Source: Capitulum mitella (taxonomy: Eukaryota > Arthropoda > Thecostraca > Pollicipedomorpha > Pollicipedidae). From it: 64,000 bases of DNA. The position numbers were made by a program, and so were the translations under genes. Shown here piece by piece: positions 58,471-64,000 of this stretch (position 1 is its first letter; every line of letters begins with the position of its first letter). The notes beneath the pieces were generated by a model. The model was given only the letters and a program-made list of their open reading frames with translations, did no database searches and was not told the DNA's origin. The stretch lies in contig CP099847.1 in NCBI GenBank assembly GCA_030062745.1, positions 27,762,923 to 27,826,922 of the forward strand, written 5' to 3'.

Positions 58471-61239
58471 CGGTGAGCGGCGGCCGCAGGCGGACCCCGC
58501 GGTCCGATATGCGGCGCGGCGCGGCGGCGACACGTGAGCGCGGCCGGCCGCCGGCTGCGTGCAGCTCGCCCGCCGGCCGGCGTTCTGTTACAATCAGAAA
58601 TCAGCCGCGATATGCACGCGGCCCGCCGCGGCCGCCGCGACCGGCCGCCCGTGCATGCACAATGAGCCGTGGTCGCCCGAAGCGGCTGAAATTACTCATC
58701 GTGCACGGCACGGGGTCGTTCGGGCCCGTTCCCGGCTGGGGAACACCGGCGCGGACGGCCGGCGCGTCGCAGTTTCAGCGCACACGCGCTCGACAACAGA
58801 CCGTTCCTTTATGGACCGGACGCGTGCAGGAGCATCCGAGCGAGGAATTCGCAGCCACAGGTGACGCGAGCGGCAGCTGGCTGTGAGCGAGGTGGCCAAT
58901 TTCCACCGAGCGGCACGAACCCGTGCGGCCACACGGTGCCCGGTCAGCCGTGGCGGGTGCCACGATGACAGCAAACGCCGCATTACATGACCAAAGCCTC
59001 GGTTGTGCAATGCAGCGTGATCCCGGACTCTTATGGCATATCTCGAGGATCACGGCATCCGGATTTAAACAGGGAAATCCATGCTTTCTACGAGACCTGA
59101 CATCAGCTAGCTTACATTTAATGGGTCTATCATTGAACGTGGCGCAGCTAACGGTCATGCAAATCTGCGGATGCAAAACTAAACAAATTATTTCATTCAG
59201 CAGCATTGAAGCAGCGCTGTCCGTTCGAGATAAGATTACCATCAAGTCTCGTGCAATCCGGTTTCATTCCGAACTCATACACAACAAGCATGAAGTCTGC
59301 ATGTCTTCAGTACGCTGTGATGACTTCTCATCCTTGGAAACAGGACGCGAAAACAATGCTTCTGCAGCCGGATCCCTACATCCGTCTCCACTGACAAGGG
59401 CCCGCCCCTCCCCATGAGTATTTGCAAAGCGTCGTTTGAGCTTTGCTCAACAAAGCGTTTGGACTCCCTCGTTTCTCTGGTTGGTCGAATGTTCTCGGGC
59501 CCGTGGATCGGCCATCGCTCACCAACCAGGTACTGAATCGGTTCAGTGAGATTCGTGAACTGGTGTCCACAGCCCGCGGATTGGTGGCCAGGTGGACCGG
59601 TGAACTGATGCCCGGTGACACGATTGAGCAGGTGAGCACGTGAGTGTGTAAGATCACGAGCATTTTAGTCCCAAAGATGGTCGGTTACGAGCCTCTAAGC
59701 CCGTGGTATCGTGATTGTATGAGGACATGATTCCGCGAGTCCATGAGCACATGAGTCCGTTACCCGTAAGCCTGTGAGCCAAAAACCACAAGCCAAAGTC
59801 CATAAGCCCGTAGCCCGTGGTTCCGTCAGCCGTGCGCCTCAAAGTCCGAGCTCCGCCACTTCGCGAGCCGTGACCCCAATTCCCGTGAGCCCGTGAGCCC
59901 ACGCGCCGTGAGCCCGCCGGCGCCCGGCGACAAACAAACGGCGGGCTCATTACGTGAGGCCCGCCGCCGTCCCGTCGGACGTGCAAACAATGCGCCCTCA
60001 TCTAAATACAATGGCCGCTGCCGACTGCCTTCCATGGCGGGTCGGACGTAAGTTATAAGCCGGCGCCGCCGGCCGCGGCGGTCATTTCCACGCGCCGCGC
60101 GGCTCATAGCCGCCGCCACCGGTACAGCGACGCGTCGCCAAACACGGCACGCTTTGCGCCGTCGGCGACGACGCGTCTGCGCGTCGTCAGCGCGCGCCGC
60201 GCGACGAAACGACTGCCGACGTCGCGGCGATCGGCTGCACTGCGGGGGCGACGAAACGCGCGCAGAATATGCACGGCCCGTCGGACCGCGGGCCATAACA
60301 GGGCACGGCGTGAAGGAGCGGCGAAGGGTCGGAGAATGGCTGCTGTCGGCGGCGGCGGACGGTTCGGGAACTGGGTAACGGTCGGTGTCGCTCGGTATGG
60401 CTTCGGCGGCTAGCTCCGGCTGGTGGCGACGTTGTGTCGCGGGGCCCGTCCTCGCGTGCCTCGTGCCGAGACTGATAGCGACCAGAATCGAACATTCATA
60501 TGCAGATTGCAAGTCATTTCAGGTACCGCAACGACGTGTTCATCATGAAGTACTGAAAAAGTCACGGGCGCATTTATTGATTTGTTAGATAGTGTCAATC
60601 CAAACTTAGCAATGGCCTCTCATGGGGCTGGTGTGACATGACATTCAAGGAATTGCTTCGGTATCGGAAAGCCTTGGTCGGAGAGAGTTCCTCCAAGATT
60701 CGCCCCAACGATGAATGCCCCCATGTAAATGATGCCTGACCGATGATATGGTGCTGCAAGATCAATGTCAACAACAGCAAGCAGAACCGTGAATGACTGC
60801 GTTTTCATGACGTCATATTAAGATATCGACTAGTGAAATTAATCTCGCTAATACCACCCTTTTGTTTGGAGCTGCTTTGCCCATTAAATGTTTTTGTTGT
60901 GCCGAATTGGGTTGTTTTAGGCTGAGATCATGCTCCACATATTCACAGAGAAGATAGTCGCTCCCTCGGCAGTCTCGTGGTGTAATCATTGCTTTTGGCT
61001 TGCAACTTCATGTGCACTGCCGGTTGTAACGTATGATTAAAAGCTAAGTGCGTGGGGAAGGAAGTTTCCGAAACATGGAACATGGTGTTAATTCCGTTTA
61101 CAGAAATCAGCCATTTAGTAGATATTTGGTGCAAAAATTAACGTTTAACGCACGGACACGCCAGTCAGTGAATGAAGAAAATCAATATCGGCAATGTTCC
61201 TATTGGCAATGTTAATTTGTACTCCTACTGAACGGTCAT
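58471..61239. other. Upstream DNA with one exon-like frame
   Basis: GC-rich at 58.5-58.75 and 60.05-60.4 kb. A plus-strand frame of 65 codons (59440-59631), in roughly 50% GC DNA, ends at ATTGAGCAG|GTGAGC but has no ATG start and no clear acceptor. Octamer at 59157 and CRE at 60808. The rest is AT-balanced with nothing recognisable. Confidence 0.4.
59690..59925. repeat. Degenerate CGTGAGCC/CATGAGTCC repeat
   Basis: Many short GTGAGCCC, GTAAGCC and ATGAGTCC words at irregular 9-20-nt spacing. The words resemble splice donors, so donor predictions here are untrustworthy. Confidence 0.6.
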
Positions 61240-61490
61240 GGGCTCGATTCTGCATCGATTTTAATCAATTCCAAATCGATTCAGGGACTTGACACTTCCA
61301 CTGATTAAGACCACGATCAGTTCGTTTGGGAACATCAGTGAGTCAGGATCAGCATCGAACCTCCTGATGTGTCGCCATTCCACCATCACTAAATCAGAAA
61401 TGAATTGATTCACGTTTCGAAAAGCCGCTGAGAATCAGAATCAGAATAGAATCCCGGCTAAGTGAATCAGGCAGTAAATCGATTCACTTC
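61240..61490. repeat. GAATC/GATTC and ATCGATT word cluster
   Basis: ATCGATT occurs at 61254, 61275 and 61478, and the 10-mer AATCGATTCA twice about 203 nt apart, amid many GAATCAG words. It may be a remnant of a short repeat or a binding-site cluster. Confidence 0.5.
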
Positions 61491-64000
61491 GAGGGAAATC
61501 AAGCGCAAACCTGCTAGCGAAAAACCAAAGTAAAAGAAAACATCGGCTTTCTTGCAAATGCACCTATGTCACTGTAAGAACTTTGGACATGACACCAGTA
61601 TAAACAAAACGTCCTGTAAGTATTAGACCTGAGCTTCTTAAAAACAACGGCGATTGTTTTTCAGGAAATAACCTCCAATAGTTATCGAGAGGTAGTAGTG
61701 ATATTTGTAGGGATCTGTATCACGCCACGGCCCATATTCAACCTTCCGTGTTTCAAGCTATAAAAAACTCTGGGGAGTTTGATCTGGCTGTATGAAAAGC
61801 GTTTTCAAACGTCGTATACCCTGCAAACGGAAAATGCAACTGAAGCGAAAACCTTGCAGCAGCGCCCTGTAAGGCACCAGCGTGCTGTGCAGGGCGGGGG
61901 CGGCGGCGGCGGCGGCGGAACAGCAGCGGTCGCCAGAACAGCCGGACGCCCCCCCGAACAGCAGACATCACAGTGCCTCCCGCGGCGGCGTCCGCGGACG
62001 CGACGTTTCTGGCCGGCCGCTGGGAACCGGCGCCCGTAATGGCTTCATTCTGCCGGAACGGGCGGGACCGCTCGGAATACGGCGGCACGCGAGTCCGCCG
62101 GACTCTACCGCGACAGCGGCCGGCCGGCAGCGGGCCGCTGCGCCGCCGCCGCCCGCTAGCGCCGCCCGCTAGCGCCGCCCGCTAACGCCCCCGGTCGCGA
62201 GGCGGAGCGGCAGGGGCGGGGACCGGGCCGTCTCACGCCGGGCAAAGCGCCTTTTGATTACCACCGTTCGCTCTAAACTTCATTTACATAGATCTCTGCA
62301 GGCCGACGATAAAGTTCCCGTCGAGAAGACGCGGCGCACTCATCAAATGAAGGCCTCATAAACCGACGCCGGACCCGTAAAGTCGGGATTGGTTCATGTG
62401 GGCGGGGGAATAAAAGCGGGATTAAAGTCCGCGGCAGCGTTAGGGCAGGGACATGACGACAGTCATCCGTGGTTTTACGCGTCGGAGGCCGCGGACTTCG
62501 TATATGTGATAGCACAAGGCTTTGTGGCATTTTTCATCGCCTCAAGAAATACGAGTTCAGAAACCATTCGCTTTGTGAGCGCCCTTTCCGAGATGAAAGC
62601 AAAGTTTGATTTCTCAAAAGGCCCGCAATTCGCTCACCACCACAATGTTTTCTGGAGAATTCTTCTCTTTCTATATCCAACGAAATGCATACACGCAATA
62701 ATTTCAACACGTTTTCGACCTTCAATATTCTAAGCTTTTCAAATTTCTTGCAGTGAGCAAGGAAAATCTTGCACATCCAAATGAACACCAGAACTACGGC
62801 GTCAGCCGGTTGCCACGGCCGCCAAAAACGGCTAAAGCACGCGTATGAGAAATGAGGGAAACAGCACAACTGACTGCGGAAGCAATTACACGGCGCAGTG
62901 GGCAGAGCATTCCAATGCGTGGGGCCTCACGGGTTGCAGGCACCACTTCAGAGAACGTTTCCATGGTCCCTTATTATCTCTTCCACCGGACCCAACCGTG
63001 ATCGCTCAGAAATGAGCGAACCAATTGCAACAATAACGTGGGTATGCACGGAAGCCCGTGCCGGCATTATGCAAGCCCCCGGCGAGATGCAAATCCAACG
63101 GCAATTACACTCTGCGAAGCGGGAGACTAGCCTGGGAGCGGCGCACGAGGAGTGCTAGAGACGCTCAGGGCATGACCGTGATTTACGGCGGACCGCACGT
63201 GAACAGTATCACGGATGTGCTCTGAATAGAGCAGAGTTTTCCGGGCGGATATTCAAATATATGACGATAGGTATGAACTCCATCAACAATGAATGAACGC
63301 GAGTCACGCGGAAATTCCCGGTTTGGGTAATTCAATCACATCACGTAACGGGTTCCTGCCTTATGAATATCGTAAATAAAACAAAATCATCCATTTTTAA
63401 ATTCAGGCAAATAGTTTCCATTATGCAGTGCCTTAAACAATACCTACCTTTCTACAATACCTACTCTGAAAGAAAAAACAGAATACAAAAGAAAATGATA
63501 ACATCTCGTTCTTGCTTCATTCTTCTTTTGATGTGATGGGCATGCATTTTTGCACAATAAACATCCTATGAGCATACTTTATGTCTTCCACTAAATGGTG
63601 GTATGATAATAATTCCAAGGATAACAAGTTCATGTTTATTGGCTTAACATTTCACGGCTTAGGAACTGTTCAAATGTGCACACTGCCTTGCAGTTTGACC
63701 GGTTTACCATGACAATGCGCACTACCAAAGCAATGGGATGCATAAATGCTTCCGCGTGATCGCATCTAGCTCAACGTCGTGATACGCCATGACCCAGTTT
63801 TCAATGCTGAACATTTGAAGAGCGTGTATAACGTTATAACGAGCATGAATGTTATCCTCAATAGACCAAACTGGGCAACTGCAGCGCGAGTGACTGCATA
63901 TGCAAAGCATGAAAACACGAAGTGAAAAATGATTTGCGATACCGAGCAAGCAATCCTACATCGTAAAACAAGCGATTCCACAACTACTTCTTACATGCTG
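61491..64000. other. Right edge, no supported gene
   Basis: GC island at 61.88-62.25 kb with triple GCCGCCCGCTAGC words at 62150-62180. AT-balanced afterwards. Contains the tRNA-like relic and an octamer at 63087. The last 0.8 kb is AT-rich and featureless. Confidence 0.4.
62885..62955 (+). mobile_element. Degenerate tRNA-related SINE head
   Basis: CGGCGCAGTGGGCAGAGC at 62891 matches 11 of 12 positions of the pol III A box (TRGCNNAGYNGG). About 30 nt on, ACGGGTTGCAGGCACC resembles a damaged B box. Spacing fits a tRNA-derived element, but the arms do not fold as a functional tRNA and no SINE body or A-rich tail was identified. Confidence 0.35.

Noticed and set aside
59690-59925. Many GTGAG donor-like words
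   Set aside because: Generated by the degenerate GTGAGCC repeat.

Overview
The window reads as nuclear DNA of an animal, most likely an arthropod (possibly a crustacean), though the species cannot be named from sequence alone. There are no bacterial-style operons, no Shine-Dalgarno-led gene runs, no rRNA and no intact tRNA. About 70-75% GC islands (rich in GGCCGG and CCG runs) alternate with about 45-50% GC stretches, and many minisatellites, an AG microsatellite and G homopolymers are scattered through it. Strong GT-AG splice sites and one TCAGT initiator-like site are visible.

The best-supported gene lies on the minus strand and would span most of the window. Two coding exons are convincing: exon B (18154-18070, 85 nt) and exon C (7720-7296, 425 nt). 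Both have strong polypyrimidine acceptors, good GTAAG donors and matching phases. Upstream on the minus strand are a candidate first coding exon (35512-35428), a GC-rich, ATG-free leader region ending in a strong donor (50906) and a weaker alternative leader exon (40668-40553). An apparently separate promoter and first exon (15696-15541) lies inside the B-C intron and would join exon C in frame after eight codons. The visible protein is Ala/Pro/Arg-rich and looks disordered, with one short acidic/Leu helix and a KAARRR basic patch. No domain is seen and I cannot name the gene. It probably continues left of the window.

Layout: 1-7.3 kb is intron or downstream DNA with regulatory-looking motifs (perfect DR4, CTCF-like core, Hox-like TTTAT cluster, diverged TGACCT repeats). 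Exon C lies at 7.3-7.7 kb. The interval 7.7-18.1 kb is an intron with CCG runs, a 44-bp minisatellite, a CT tract and the internal first exon. From 18.1 to 50.9 kb there are exon B, long introns, minisatellites of 20, 21, 33 and 71 bp, the AG microsatellite and several homeodomain-rich blocks. The interval 50.4-51.75 kb is the GC-rich leader/promoter candidate. The interval 51.8-64 kb is upstream DNA with 30-bp and about 110-145-bp tandem arrays, degenerate repeats and one tRNA-like SINE candidate.

Long introns full of short AT motifs inside GC-rich DNA are typical of a developmental regulator. That is inference from architecture, not from a recognised domain. I found no prokaryote-type defence or mobile system and no clearly new molecular machine. 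The most interesting points are the multi-promoter gene, the E-box minisatellite, the nuclear-receptor half-site clusters and a POU/forkhead/Runx composite site.
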